The notes under the pieces are model-generated. The model was not told the DNA's origin. It did no database searches and saw only the letters and a list, made by a program, of their open reading frames with translations. The position numbers and the translations under genes were made by a program. DNA of 49,860 nt from Palsa-461 sp036844945 (GTDB taxonomy: Bacteria > Actinomycetota > Acidimicrobiia > Acidimicrobiales > RAAP-2), in contig DAIUEV010000020.1 in assembly GCA_036844945.1 (NCBI GenBank), positions 1 through 49,860 of the forward strand, read 5' to 3'. How positions within the stretch are numbered: the first letter of the stretch is position 1; each line of letters begins with the position of its first letter. Below, piece by piece: positions 41,911-49,860 of this stretch.

Positions 41911-43069
41911 GGCGACCGCGGTGACGACGGACGCTGATCGCGATCCCCACCACCGCGAAGAAGCAGAGGGCCGCCGAACCCCCGTAGCTGACGAAGGGCA
42001 GTGGCACGCCGGCGACCGGCATGATGCCCATCGCCATCCCGGCGTTCTGGAAGGTCGAGAACGCGATGAAGGCGAAGGCCCCTGCGCACAGCAGCCGGCC
42101 GAAGGTGTCCCGGGCCAACTGGGCGGTCCGCATGAGCCGCCAGGCGATGGTGCCGAGCATGGCCAACAGCAACGTCGAGCCGATGAACCCCAGCTGCTCG
42201 CCGACCGCCGAGAAGATGAAGTCGGTCTGCTGTTCGGGGACGTACCCGGAGTTGGTCTGGGTCCCGTGCAGAAGGCCCTTGCCGTGCATCCCGCCGGCAC
42301 CGATGGCGAGCTTGGACTGCTGGACGTTGTAGATCGACTGCTGGATGAGCGGGTTCTGGCTCTTCGAGTTCTGGTTCAGGAAGCTGTTGAGTCTCGTGAA
42401 CTGATACCCGTGCAAGATCCCGATCTTCGGGCCGATCTTGACCGCCAGGAACAGGGCGATGGCCGACCCGAGAGCGAGCAGGAACAGGGTCCGCACCGGG
42501 AGCCCGGCGACCGCCAGCATGACCACGAGGATGACCGCCATGATGATGGCGGTCCCGAGATCCGGCTGGACCATCACGAGCAGCATCGGCACGGCCGCCA
42601 TCGCCAGCATGCGGGCGAGGTCGCGCCAGGTGAGCCCGTCGATCCGCCGGGCCACGAAGGTGGCGAGGGCGATGATGAGCCCGACGATCGCAAACTCGGA
42701 GGGCTGCACCTCGATCGGGCCGAAGTTGATCCAGCGGCCGGCTCCCTGGGAGTGATGGCCGACCACGAACACGCCGAGCAGGCCGGCGATCGACAGCCCG
42801 TAGATGACCATGCCGACGAGCTCGAGGCGCCGGTAGTCCAACACCGCGAGTGCCGCCATCACCCCCACGCCCAGGATCAGGAAGAGCGCCTGGCGGTACA
42901 AGAAGTAGTGGGGCGAAAGGCCGGCGGAGACGGCGGTCGCCCGGGAGCCCGTGTACACCATCACGACCCCCACCACCGCCGTCGCGAGCGTGGTGACCAG
43001 GAGGGTTACGTCCAGATCGGCGATCCTCCGGTTGGTCCGCGGCTCTCCGAGGCTGATGGCAGCACGCAC
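41900..43069 (-). CDS. rodA: Rod-shape SEDS protein RodA
   Basis: The 389-residue polytopic protein has the canonical features: GAGRWINFGPIEVQPSEFAIVGLIIALATF, VMVQPDLGTAIIMAVILVVMLAVAGLP, QQSIYNVQQSKLAIGAGGMHGKGLLHGTQTNSGYVPEQQTDFIFSAVGEQLGFIG, and GIMPVAGVPLPFVSYGGSAALCFFAVVGI. This is the RodA form of the peptidoglycan polymerase acting in wall elongation. The start is taken as GTG 43069, 8 nt after TATTCT; GTG 43072 is equally possible. mscS starts divergently only about 20 bp away, and the second SEDS gene lies across the DUF151 gene. Confidence 0.94.
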   Translation of the reverse strand: MRAAISLGEPRTNRRIADLDVTLLVTTLATAVVGVVMVYTGSRATAVSAGLSPHYFLYRQALFLILGVGVMAALAVLDYRRLELVGMVIYGLSIAGLLGVFVVGHHSQGAGRWINFGPIEVQPSEFAIVGLIIALATFVARRIDGLTWRDLARMLAMAAVPMLLVMVQPDLGTAIIMAVILVVMLAVAGLPVRTLFLLALGSAIALFLAVKIGPKIGILHGYQFTRLNSFLNQNSKSQNPLIQQSIYNVQQSKLAIGAGGMHGKGLLHGTQTNSGYVPEQQTDFIFSAVGEQLGFIGSTLLLAMLGTIAWRLMRTAQLARDTFGRLLCAGAFAFIAFSTFQNAGMAMGIMPVAGVPLPFVSYGGSAALCFFAVVGIAISVRRHRGRHAT

Positions 43070-43077
43070 CACGGGAC

Positions 43078-43083
43078 AGAATA
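43078..43083 (-). promoter_or_regulatory. -10 box of rodA (leaderless type)
   Basis: Minus-strand TATTCT lies 8 nt before GTG 43069 (5 nt before GTG 43072). No RBS is visible, and the gap to the divergent mscS start is too short for two full leaders. Confidence 0.45.
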
Positions 43084-43089
43084 ACGGTC

Positions 43090-44031
43090 GTGACCGTGAC
43101 CCCTTGGGCGACCCTGTCGACGCGCCTGAGCTGGGCAATCGTCGCCCCGGCCTCCATCGGCGGCAACAGCGGGTGGTTCTACGACCTGCTGCGCAAGGCC
43201 GGCGTGTCCCGCTCGCTCGCGCACACCCTCGTCGAGTTCGTGCTGCGCCCGCTCGAGGTCGTGCTGGTGCTGCTCGTGGCCTGGCTGATCGCCCGCTACG
43301 GGGCCCGCCTCGTGCGGCGGCTCGTCCGTCGGCTCGGCCAGCCCGCGGCCAACCTCTCGGCGTCGACGCGCACCTCGCACCGGGTCGAGACCAACGCCGC
43401 GATCGTGGCCAACGCCTGGCGCTTCGTCATCGGGGTCTTCGCGATCGCGGTCATCCTCGGCATGCTCGGCATCGACCTCACCCCGCTGCTCGCGTCGGCC
43501 ACGGTGATCGGCGCGACCATCGGTTTCGGCGCGCAGGCGCTCGTGCGCGACTACCTCTCGGGCTTCCTGCTCACCGTCGAGGACCAGTTCGTGATCGGCG
43601 ACACCATCTCGGTGAACGGGATCGTCGGGACCGTCGAGGACCTGAGCCTGCGGGTCACCAACATCCGCACCGTCGACGGCTCGCTCGTCTACCAACCCAA
43701 CGGCGACATCCGCCAGCTCACCAACCGGTCGAGGGGCTGGGCCAAGGCGTTCGTCGAGGTCGACGTCCGGGTCACCTCGGCCGACGACCTGGCCCGCGCC
43801 ACCGAGGTCGTGACCGCGGCGGCGGCCGGGGTGGCCCGCGACGCCCCGCCGGCGGCCGGGTGCACCCAGGACCCCGAGGTGCTGGGCGTGGTCGCGACGG
43901 GCGGCGCCAACGCCACAATGCGGGTGATGCTGCGGGCCAACCACGGGCACCGCTTCGCCATCGAGCGGGCCCTGCGGGCCGCCGTGGTGGGCGCGCTGGC
44001 CGACGCCCACCTGTGGCCCGACCCCGCCTGA
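43090..44031 (+). CDS. mscS: MscS-type small-conductance mechanosensitive channel
   Basis: The 313-residue protein has TM helices at about 47-68 and 105-125 and the pore helix region LASATVIGATIGFGAQALVRDYLSGFLLTVEDQFVIGDTISVNGIVGTVEDLSLRVTNIRTVDGSLVYQPNGDI, the hallmark of MscS. The cytosolic beta and alpha/beta domains follow. It opens under membrane tension to release solutes. GTG 43090 is the furthest start; GTG 43096 is two codons later. It sits divergent to rodA, a common theme of envelope genes together. Confidence 0.92.
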   Translation: MTVTPWATLSTRLSWAIVAPASIGGNSGWFYDLLRKAGVSRSLAHTLVEFVLRPLEVVLVLLVAWLIARYGARLVRRLVRRLGQPAANLSASTRTSHRVETNAAIVANAWRFVIGVFAIAVILGMLGIDLTPLLASATVIGATIGFGAQALVRDYLSGFLLTVEDQFVIGDTISVNGIVGTVEDLSLRVTNIRTVDGSLVYQPNGDIRQLTNRSRGWAKAFVEVDVRVTSADDLARATEVVTAAAAGVARDAPPAAGCTQDPEVLGVVATGGANATMRVMLRANHGHRFAIERALRAAVVGALADAHLWPDPA

Positions 44032-44038
44032 GGCGGAT

Positions 44039-44887
44039 TCAGTCCCCGCGGACCGCTCGAACCGCCTCCCACATGGCCTCGACCGGCGGCTCGCGCCCGG
44101 TCCAGAGGGCGAGCTGGGCGGCGGCCTGGTGGACGAGCATCCCGAGCCCGCCGAGGACGGTCGCGCCGCGGGCGGTGGCGGCGGCCATCCACTCGGTCTC
44201 GGCCGGCTCGTAGACGAGGTCGACCACCACCTGCCCGGGGCCGAGCAGCTCCGCCGCCACCAGCGGGGCCCCGGGTCCGGCGACCATCCCGACCGGGGTG
44301 GCGTTGACGACGAGCTCGGCGTCCGGGGCGTCCCGGGCGGAGCCCACCCGGCCACTCCCGCCGGCCAGCGCAGCGGCCTCGAGGGCCGGCTCGGCCCGGC
44401 GGGCCACCACCACCACCTCGGCCGCGCCGGCGTCGGCGAGCGCGGCCACCACCGCCCGGGCGGCGCCGCCCGCCCCGACGACCAGACAGCGGCGGCCCGA
44501 CGGCGTCCAACCGCTCCCCCGCGCGAGCGCCTCGAGGAACCCCCGGCCGTCGGTGTTCTCGCCCACCAGCCGCCCGGCGCGGGCGACGACGCAGTTCACC
44601 GCGCCGAGCCGCGCCGCTTCCGGCGTGCACTCGTCGACCAGGTGGGCGACCACGCCCTTGTGGGGCATCGTCACCGACAGCCCGGCGATGCCGAGCGGGA
44701 GCACCGCGGCGAGGGCCGGGCCGGCCTGGCCGTCGGGGACCGGGAAGGCGACGGACACCCAGTCGAGCCCGAGGGCGGCGAAGGCGGTGTTGTGCAGGAG
44801 GGGCGACAACGAGTGGCGGACCGGGTCGCCGATCACGCCGACCAGCGTGGTGGTGCCCGACGGCCAGCGGCCGTCGTGGCCCGTCAC
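44039..44887 (-). CDS. aroE: Shikimate dehydrogenase
   Basis: The 282-residue protein has the substrate motif GDPVRHSLSPLLHNTAF, SVTMPHKGVVAHL with the catalytic Lys, GENTDGRGFLEAL with the catalytic Asp, the NADP loop VVGAGGAARAVVAAL, VVVARR, and VVDLVYEPAETEW. It reduces 3-dehydroshikimate in the route to chorismate, which feeds TrpE and MenF. GTG 44887 overlaps the mltG stop (GTGA). It ends the alaS-ruvX-mltG-aroE unit. Confidence 0.95.
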   Translation of the reverse strand: MTGHDGRWPSGTTTLVGVIGDPVRHSLSPLLHNTAFAALGLDWVSVAFPVPDGQAGPALAAVLPLGIAGLSVTMPHKGVVAHLVDECTPEAARLGAVNCVVARAGRLVGENTDGRGFLEALARGSGWTPSGRRCLVVGAGGAARAVVAALADAGAAEVVVVARRAEPALEAAALAGGSGRVGSARDAPDAELVVNATPVGMVAGPGAPLVAAELLGPGQVVVDLVYEPAETEWMAAATARGATVLGGLGMLVHQAAAQLALWTGREPPVEAMWEAVRAVRGD

Positions 44888-46050
44888 GGCAGGCCCCGGC
44901 TTTTGGCCAGCGCCTCGGCGGCGAGCTGCTCCGCGTAGGTGTCGGAGAACTGCTCGGTCCCGTCCTTTGACACCAGTTGGAAGTAGAGCCACGCCCCGGG
45001 GGTCGGGTGGGCGGCGGAGACGAGGGCGGTGCGCGACGGGGTGCAGATGGCGGTCGGCGGCAGGCCGGTGTGCAGGTAGGTGTTGTACGGGGACCGCAGG
45101 GCCAGGTCGGCCGCGGTCACCGGCCCCCCGTCCTGGCCCAGCGCGTACAGCACGGTCGAGTCCATCTGCAGCGGGCTCCCGGCCTTCAGCCGGTTGAAGA
45201 CGACCCGGGCGACCTTCCCCATGTTCTTCGGGTACTCGCCCTCCTTCTCCACGATGGAGGCCACCACCACCAGCTGGGCCGGCGTCACCCCGAGCGCGCC
45301 GGCCGCCGCCGGCAGCCCGAGCCCGGCGGCCTGGCGGTCGAAGCGGTCCACCATCTGGCGCAAGAGCGCGACCGAGGTCTCCCCCGGCAGGACCCGGTAG
45401 GTGCCGGGGGCGATCGTGCCCTCCAGGTTGTTCGAGCCCGGGATCTCATAGGGCGAGGACACGGCGCCGCCCTGCTCGGCCCGCAGGAAGGAGCCGACCG
45501 GGCGGGTGGGCAGGAGGTCGGTGACCCGCTGGGCGACCTCGGAGAGCGAGAAGCCCTCCGGCACGACGAGCGTCGATATGTCGGGGCCCCGGGCGAGGAT
45601 GGCCCGGACGGTCGAGAACGGTTGGTTGGCCCGGAAGAGGTACGAGCCCGGTTCGACCGTCGGGTTCCCCTGGAGGACGTCGTCGACCCGGAAGAAGAAG
45701 GAGCTCGAGATCACCCCGTCCCGGGCCAGCGCGTCGACCGTCGCGCCGACCGACTGGTTGGGGGCGATCGTGAGCACCACGTTGCGGCCCGGCCCACCGA
45801 GGGGATGGGCCTCGAACCAGAACCAGGCGAACAGGCCGCCGAGCACCACGACGACGACACCGGCAGCGCCAAAGAGCACCCGGCGCCGGCGGCGGCGGCG
45901 GGCCCGCCGGGCCACGCCGCGGGGCAGGTCGGTCTCGCCGGTCGCGGGGCCGGCCGGCCCGAGCGAGTCGCCGGTCGCGGGGCCGGCCGGCCCGAGCGAG
46001 TCGCCGGTCGCGGGGCCGGCCGGCCCGAGCGAGTCGCCGGTCCCGCTCAC
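44884..46050 (-). CDS. mltG: Endolytic peptidoglycan transglycosylase MltG
   Basis: The 388-residue protein has a cytosolic head made of three perfect 11-residue GDSLGPAGPAT repeats and an Arg-rich stretch (RRARRRRRRR), one TM helix (about 57-78), and an extracellular YceG domain: VVPEGFSLSEVAQRV, NNLEGTIAPGTYRV, the catalytic Glu in VVASIVEKEGEYPKNMGKVARVVFNRLKAGSPLQMDSTVLYAL, and SPYNTYLHTGLPPTAICTPS. It cuts nascent glycan strands to set length. LEGTIAPGTY replaces the more usual LEG(F/Y)LFPDTY. GTG 46050 overlaps the ruvX stop (GTGA). Confidence 0.95.
   Translation of the reverse strand: MSGTGDSLGPAGPATGDSLGPAGPATGDSLGPAGPATGETDLPRGVARRARRRRRRRVLFGAAGVVVVVLGGLFAWFWFEAHPLGGPGRNVVLTIAPNQSVGATVDALARDGVISSSFFFRVDDVLQGNPTVEPGSYLFRANQPFSTVRAILARGPDISTLVVPEGFSLSEVAQRVTDLLPTRPVGSFLRAEQGGAVSSPYEIPGSNNLEGTIAPGTYRVLPGETSVALLRQMVDRFDRQAAGLGLPAAAGALGVTPAQLVVVASIVEKEGEYPKNMGKVARVVFNRLKAGSPLQMDSTVLYALGQDGGPVTAADLALRSPYNTYLHTGLPPTAICTPSRTALVSAAHPTPGAWLYFQLVSKDGTEQFSDTYAEQLAAEALAKSRGLP
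45941..46039 (-). repeat. Three perfect 33-bp tandem repeats in the mltG 5' end
   Basis: Units at 45941-45973, 45974-46006 and 46007-46039 are identical. Each encodes one 11-residue GDSLGPAGPAT block of the cytosolic head of MltG. Perfect identity at DNA level implies recent expansion and possible copy-number variation. Confidence 0.92.
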
Positions 46051-46648
46051 CGGGCCGGCCTCCCGGCGTCGAGCCAGGTCTGGAGGAGCACGGTGGCGGC
46101 CGCGCTGTCCACCGCCCGCCGCGCGCCGGGCCCTCGCCGGCCGGCCTCGGCCAGGGCCGCGGCGGCCGAGACGGTGGTCAGCCGCTCGTNNNNNNNNNNN
46201 NNNNNNNNNNNNNNNNNNNNNNNNNNNNNNNNNNNNNNNNNNNNNNNNNNNNNNNNNNNNNNNNNNNNNNNNNNNNNNNNNNNNNNNNNCGCCGGCCGGC
46301 CTCGGCCAGGGCCGCGGCGGCCGAGACGGTGGTCAGCCGCTCGTCGAACAGCACGACCTCGACGCCGTCGACGAGCGGGCGCAGCGCGTCGGCCTCGTCC
46401 CGGGCCCGTCGGGCGGCCGGTCCGTCCCGGCCGTCGAGCGACACCGGGAGCCCGACCACGACGGTGGTCGCCCCGACCTCGGCCACCACCGCCGCGAGCG
46501 CGGCCAGGTCGGCGGCCTCGTCGCCCGAGCGCTCGAGGACCTCGCGGGGGAAGGCCAGCTGCCCGGCGGAGTCCGAGACCGCGACGCCGATGCGGCGGCT
46601 GCCGAGGTCGAGCGCCACGGCCCGGCCGGCCGGCGCGCCGCCGGTCAC
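46047..46648 (-). CDS. ruvX: Putative pre-16S rRNA nuclease/Holliday junction resolvase YqgF, split by an assembly gap
   Basis: Right of the gap the protein reads RAVALDLGSRRIGVAVSDS (catalytic Asp), TTVVVGLPVSLDGRDG, and VVLFDERLTTVSAAAALAEAG. Left of it comes ARRAVDSAAATVLLQTWLD, the C-terminal helix with the last Asp. The 100 Ns are flanked by two exact 55-bp copies. Collapsing copy plus gap (155 bp) leaves 447 bp, a whole 148-codon frame of normal YqgF length, joined as AEAGRRGPGARRAVD. The gene is therefore intact in the organism. GTG 46648 overlaps the alaS stop and its own stop overlaps mltG (GTGA both). Confidence 0.92.
46135..46344. repeat. Duplicated 55-bp contig ends flanking the gap
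   Basis: 46135-46189 equals 46290-46344 base for base. A 55-base overlap is the size expected from a de Bruijn assembly at k=55. It should not be read as a biological direct repeat. Confidence 0.93.
46190..46289. other. Assembly gap of 100 Ns (artefactual)
   Basis: Exactly 100 Ns, a default scaffold spacer rather than a measured distance. The same 55 bases precede (46135-46189) and follow (46290-46344) it, so the contigs overlap and no sequence is missing. Confidence 0.97.
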
Positions 46649-49212
46649 GACGATCGCAGCGCCTTGGCCGCCGCCCCGAGCGCCTTGTCGAGGCCGGACG
46701 GGTCCCGTCCGCCCGCCACCGCCAGCTCCCGCTGGCCCCCGCCCGAGCCGCCGACCATCGGCCCGAGCTCCTTCACGAGCGCGTTGGCGTCGGGGTCGCC
46801 GCCGGTGGCCGCGGCGAGGGCCACCCGCTCCCCCTGCACGCCGCCCACCACCGCCGCCCGCACGCCGTCGCGGCCCGCGACCGCCTGGGCGAGCGCGCGC
46901 AGCTCGTCGGCGCCGAGCCCGTCGCGCCGGGCCACGACCACGCCCCCCTCGGCCCCGGCCGCGAGCGCCGCCGCCTCCTGGTCGAGGGCGGCCCGGCGCA
47001 GGCCCTGCAGGGACCGCTCGGCCTCCCGCTGGCGGTCGAGCAGCCGTTCCAGGGCCTCGAGCACCCCATCGGGCTCGGTCCGCAAGAGGCGCGCCGCCTC
47101 CTCCAGCTGGCGACTCCGGGCGAGCGTGCGCTCGAGGGCCGCCTCGCCGGTCACCGCGAAGATCCGCCGGCTGTTCGCCCCGATCGAGCCCTCCGAGGTG
47201 AGGCTGATCGGTCCGATCTGGCCGAGCGCATGCACGTGGGTGCCGCCGCACAGCTCGAGCGAGTGGGGGCCCGCCCGCACCATCCGGACGACGTCGCCGT
47301 ACTTGTCGCCGAAGTACGCCATCGCCCCCTCGGCCTCGGCCTCGGCGAGCGTCGTCTCCGTCGTCGTGACCTCGTCGTCCAAGAGCACGTCGCGGTTGGC
47401 CATCTCGACCACGGCGGCCAGCTCTTCTGGCGCCGGCTGCTCGTGGTGGCTGAAGTCGAACCGCAGGTAGTCGGGGCCGACGTGGCTGCCCTGCTGGTGG
47501 ACGTGGTCGCCCAGCACGCTGCGGAGGGCGGCGTGCAGGAGGTGGGTGCCGGTGTGGTTGCGGCGGGTGGCCTCGCGCCGGGGCCCGTCGATGGCGGCCA
47601 GGGCGTCCTGGTCGGCGAAGATCTCGCCGGTCACCGTGGCCCGGTGCGCGTGCAGCCCCGGCAGCGGGGCGACGGTGTCGAAGACCTCGGCCCGCCCGGT
47701 CTCGGTGACGATGGAGCCGACGTCCCCGACCTGCCCCCCGCCCTCGGCGTAGAAGGGGGTCCGGTCGAGGAAGATCTCGGCGGTCCCCTCCTTCTCGCCG
47801 GCCAGCACGGCCACGATGCGGGCCGGCACCGCGTAGGCGTCGGGGGCACGCCCGACGAACGCGCTCTCGCCCGCCCTCTCCAGGATCTCGCGGTAGGCGG
47901 CCTCGTCGGCGACCGCCGGGGTGCGCGCGGCGCTGCGGGCCCGCTCGCGCTGCGCGCGCATGGCCGCGTCGAACACCGCCCGGTCGACGCCGAGGCCCGC
48001 CTCGGCGGCCAGCTCCTCGGTCAGCTCGATCGGGAATCCGTGGGTGTCGTGCAGCCGGAACGCGATGTCGCCGTCGAGGACGCCGCCCGGCGCGCCCTCC
48101 GCCCGGCCCATCGCCTCCTTGAGCAGCCCGAGGCCGGCCCGCAGCGTCCGGTCGAAGGACCCCTCCTCGCGCTCGAGGACCGAGCGGGTGAGGTCGAGGC
48201 GGCCCGGGAGGTTCGGGTATGCGTCCTGCATCAGCTCGACCGTCGCCTCGGCGAGCGGCACCGTGATCGTCGTCGCGACGTCGAGGCGGCGCGCCGCCAG
48301 GACGGCCCGGCGGATGAGCCGCCGCAGCACGTACCCCCGTCCGTCGTTCGACGGGAGCACGCCGTCCGCGATCAGCATGGTCATGGCCCGGCCGTGGTCG
48401 GCCAGCCGGCGGATCGCGATGTCGGTGGCGCCGTCCGCCCCGTAACGGGTGCCGAGCAGGCGCTCGGCCGTCTCGATCATGGGCCGGAAGGCGGCGGTGT
48501 CGAAGATGGTGTCGACCGCCTCGGCCACCGCCAACGCCCGCTCGAGTCCCATGCCGGTGTCGATGTTCTTGTAGGGCAGGTCCTCGACCGTGCCGTCGGG
48601 GAGGCGGTTGAGCTCCATGAACACCAGGTTCCAGAACTCGAAGAACCGCTCCTCGGAACCGTCCTTCGGGCCGCCCGGCGCGCCGTAGGCCTCGCCCTTG
48701 TCGAAGAAGATCTCCGAGCACGGCCCGCACGGCCCGGTGTCGCCCATCTTCCAGAAGTTGTCCTCGCCCAGGCGCTGGATGCGCTCGGCGGGGATGCCCG
48801 TCGTCTCCACCCAGATTCCCGCCGCGTCGGTGTCCGACTCGTGCACGGTGACCCACAGCCGGTCGGGGTCGAGGCCGAGGACCTCGGTGACGAACTCCCA
48901 GGCGAGCGGGATGGCCCGCTCCTTGAAGTAGTCGCCGAAGCTGAAATTGCCGAGCATCTCGAAGAAGGTGTCGTGGCGGGCCGACGCCCCCACGTTGTCG
49001 ATGTCGACGGTCCGGAAGCACTTCTGCACCGAGGTGGCCCGGGGCCACGGCGGCTGGTTCTCCCTGGTGAAGTAGGGCTTGAAGGGGACCATGCCGGCGA
49101 TCGTGAACATGACCGAGGGGTCGCGCGGCACCAGGCTCGCGGACGGCACCCGGTGGTGGTCGCGGGCCGCGAAGAACGAGAGGAACGACGAACGAAGTTC
49201 GTTGGCGTCCAT
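46645..49212 (-). CDS. alaS: Alanyl-tRNA synthetase
   Basis: The 855-residue class II synthetase has the N-terminal catalytic core (MFTIAGMVPFKPYF, TSVQKCFRTVDIDNVG, HDTFFEMLGNFSFGDYFK, TGPCGPCSEIFFD, GMGLERAL), the editing domain with zinc ligands RNHTGTHLLHAALR (HXXXH) and ELCGGTHVHALGQIG (CXXXH), and the C-terminal domain ending GGGQRELAVAGGRDP. ATG 49212 begins MDANELRSSFLSFF, which fits the family; an 11-residue upstream extension is unlikely. It lies 81 bp after rarA, and its stop overlaps ruvX. Confidence 0.97.
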   Translation of the reverse strand: MDANELRSSFLSFFAARDHHRVPSASLVPRDPSVMFTIAGMVPFKPYFTRENQPPWPRATSVQKCFRTVDIDNVGASARHDTFFEMLGNFSFGDYFKERAIPLAWEFVTEVLGLDPDRLWVTVHESDTDAAGIWVETTGIPAERIQRLGEDNFWKMGDTGPCGPCSEIFFDKGEAYGAPGGPKDGSEERFFEFWNLVFMELNRLPDGTVEDLPYKNIDTGMGLERALAVAEAVDTIFDTAAFRPMIETAERLLGTRYGADGATDIAIRRLADHGRAMTMLIADGVLPSNDGRGYVLRRLIRRAVLAARRLDVATTITVPLAEATVELMQDAYPNLPGRLDLTRSVLEREEGSFDRTLRAGLGLLKEAMGRAEGAPGGVLDGDIAFRLHDTHGFPIELTEELAAEAGLGVDRAVFDAAMRAQRERARSAARTPAVADEAAYREILERAGESAFVGRAPDAYAVPARIVAVLAGEKEGTAEIFLDRTPFYAEGGGQVGDVGSIVTETGRAEVFDTVAPLPGLHAHRATVTGEIFADQDALAAIDGPRREATRRNHTGTHLLHAALRSVLGDHVHQQGSHVGPDYLRFDFSHHEQPAPEELAAVVEMANRDVLLDDEVTTTETTLAEAEAEGAMAYFGDKYGDVVRMVRAGPHSLELCGGTHVHALGQIGPISLTSEGSIGANSRRIFAVTGEAALERTLARSRQLEEAARLLRTEPDGVLEALERLLDRQREAERSLQGLRRAALDQEAAALAAGAEGGVVVARRDGLGADELRALAQAVAGRDGVRAAVVGGVQGERVALAAATGGDPDANALVKELGPMVGGSGGGQRELAVAGGRDPSGLDKALGAAAKALRSS

Positions 49213-49293
49213 CAGCTCGGCCTCACGGGTGTGCGCACCTTCCAATCGGTCCGCGGGGGCGGGGTCGACCCCGGGTCCGGGGTCGCGACGAGC

Positions 49294-49860
49294 CTAATGG
49301 GGGGAGGCTCGGCCTCCGAAGCGTCGCTCGAGCCGCTCGGCCAGCTCGGCTTCCGCGCCGTGGTCCGAGGGCTCGTAGTAGACGTGGCCCTCGAGCTCGG
49401 CCGGCCGGTACTGCTGGTCGACCCAGCCGGCCGGGTCGTCGTGGGGATAGCGGTACGTGTCTTCCCGCAACCGCCGGGCGGCGTTCGGCGAGTTGCCGTC
49501 GCGCAGGTGGTTGGGGACCTCGCCCCGGATGCCGGAGCGGACGTCGTCCATCGCCCTTCCGAGGGCGACCATCACCCGGTTCGACTTCGGCGCGGTCGAG
49601 AGGTAGATCACGCACTCGGCGAGATTGAGCGCGGCCTCGGGCATGCCGACCACCTCGACCGCCCGCGAGGCGGCGTCGGCGACGACGAGCGCGAGCGGGT
49701 CGGCCAGGCCGACGTCCTCGCTCGCCAGGATGACGAGCCGCCGGGCCAGGAACCTCGGGTCCTCCCCGGCCTCGAGCATGCGGGCCAGCCAGTAGAGGCC
49801 GGCGTCGGGGTCCGAGCCCCGCACGCTCTTGATGAGCGCGCTGATCTGGTCGTAGTGCTC
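49294..49860 (-). CDS. rarA: RarA/MgsA AAA+ ATPase, C-terminal part (5' end outside window)
   Basis: The frame is open to the window edge, giving the last 188 residues: EHYDQISALIKSVRGSDPDAGLYWLARMLEAGEDPRFLARRLVILASEDVGLADP, then ALNLAECVIYLSTAPKSNRV and GEVPNHLRDG, a well-conserved part of the RarA oligomerisation domain. The ATPase core is beyond the edge. RarA acts at stalled replication forks. The order rarA-alaS-ruvX-mltG-aroE is common in actinobacteria. Confidence 0.93.
   Translation of the reverse strand, partial: EHYDQISALIKSVRGSDPDAGLYWLARMLEAGEDPRFLARRLVILASEDVGLADPLALVVADAASRAVEVVGMPEAALNLAECVIYLSTAPKSNRVMVALGRAMDDVRSGIRGEVPNHLRDGNSPNAARRLREDTYRYPHDDPAGWVDQQYRPAELEGHVYYEPSDHGAEAELAERLERRFGGRASPH

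Noticed and set aside
45941..46039. Short regular repeats that could suggest a CRISPR array
   Set aside because: They are contiguous, without spacers, and encode a repeated peptide in MltG.
46135..46344. A 55-bp direct repeat that could be read as an attachment or target-site duplication
   Set aside because: Length, exact identity and position on both sides of 100 Ns show overlapping contig ends.
46178..49048. A 956-codon minus-strand frame in the alaS region
   Set aside because: It is mostly a shadow of alaS in another frame joined to the real N-terminal part of ruvX and running into the Ns.

Overview
The window is high-GC, gene-dense bacterial chromosome from an actinobacterium, most plausibly of the class Acidimicrobiia (inference). 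Supporting signs are mycothiol synthase (mshD), menaquinone rather than ubiquinone genes, a rarA-alaS-ruvX-mltG-aroE run, many GTG starts, stop/start overlaps of the GTGA type, and many unpaired genes with a TANNNT -10 box only 5-8 nt before the start codon (leaderless transcripts). A run of 100 Ns and its duplicated flanks show this is an assembled scaffold, possibly from a metagenome.

Layout. 1-3340: end of menC, tRNA-Leu(CAA), a decayed insertion-sequence tail abutting the stub of a LAXTG-anchored surface protein, hsp20, a small secreted protein and a small membrane-protein gene broken by one stop codon. 3493-8725: glyoxylate/glycerate-type metabolism (class V aminotransferase, glycerate kinase, SDR), a tiny secreted protein, an aldo-keto reductase and a nitrilase-family amidase. 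8854-12337: fatty-acid synthesis (fabD-fabG-acpP-fabF), with FabD carrying an extra BCCP-like tail. 12344-18795: groES-trpE-ygfZ-trpC-trpF-trpB-trpA on the minus strand. 18881-24716: an S51 peptidase convergent with hisD-hisC-hisB-hisH-hisA-hisF. 24808-28573: small helical protein, VapBC-like pair, nth and mshD from mirrored promoters, a VIT1/CCC1 transporter and a membrane protein. 28629-33197: cytochrome P450 and TetR gene divided by a perfect palindromic operator, a MaoC hydratase, menG and menF. 33187-39790: two-component system, polyprenol-phosphate glycosyltransferase, YbhN-like flippase-type protein, polyphosphate kinase. 39838-44031: two SEDS glycosyltransferases, a DUF151 protein and MscS. 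44039-49860: aroE, mltG, ruvX, alaS and the C-terminal part of rarA.

The biosynthetic blocks are compact operons with coupled translation. trpD, trpG, hisG, hisI, hisE and fabH are not in the window and must lie elsewhere if present. Cell-envelope functions (two SEDS proteins, MltG, polyprenol glycosyltransferase, YbhN, MscS) cluster in the last third.

I found no phage, CRISPR array, secondary-metabolite cluster or new defence system. The most unusual points are the FabD fusion whose biotinyl-like domain lacks the acceptor lysine, the P450/TetR operator that encloses both -10 boxes, the general leaderless promoter architecture, and a 100-N gap that is demonstrably an artefact because collapsing its 55-bp duplicated flanks restores an intact ruvX.
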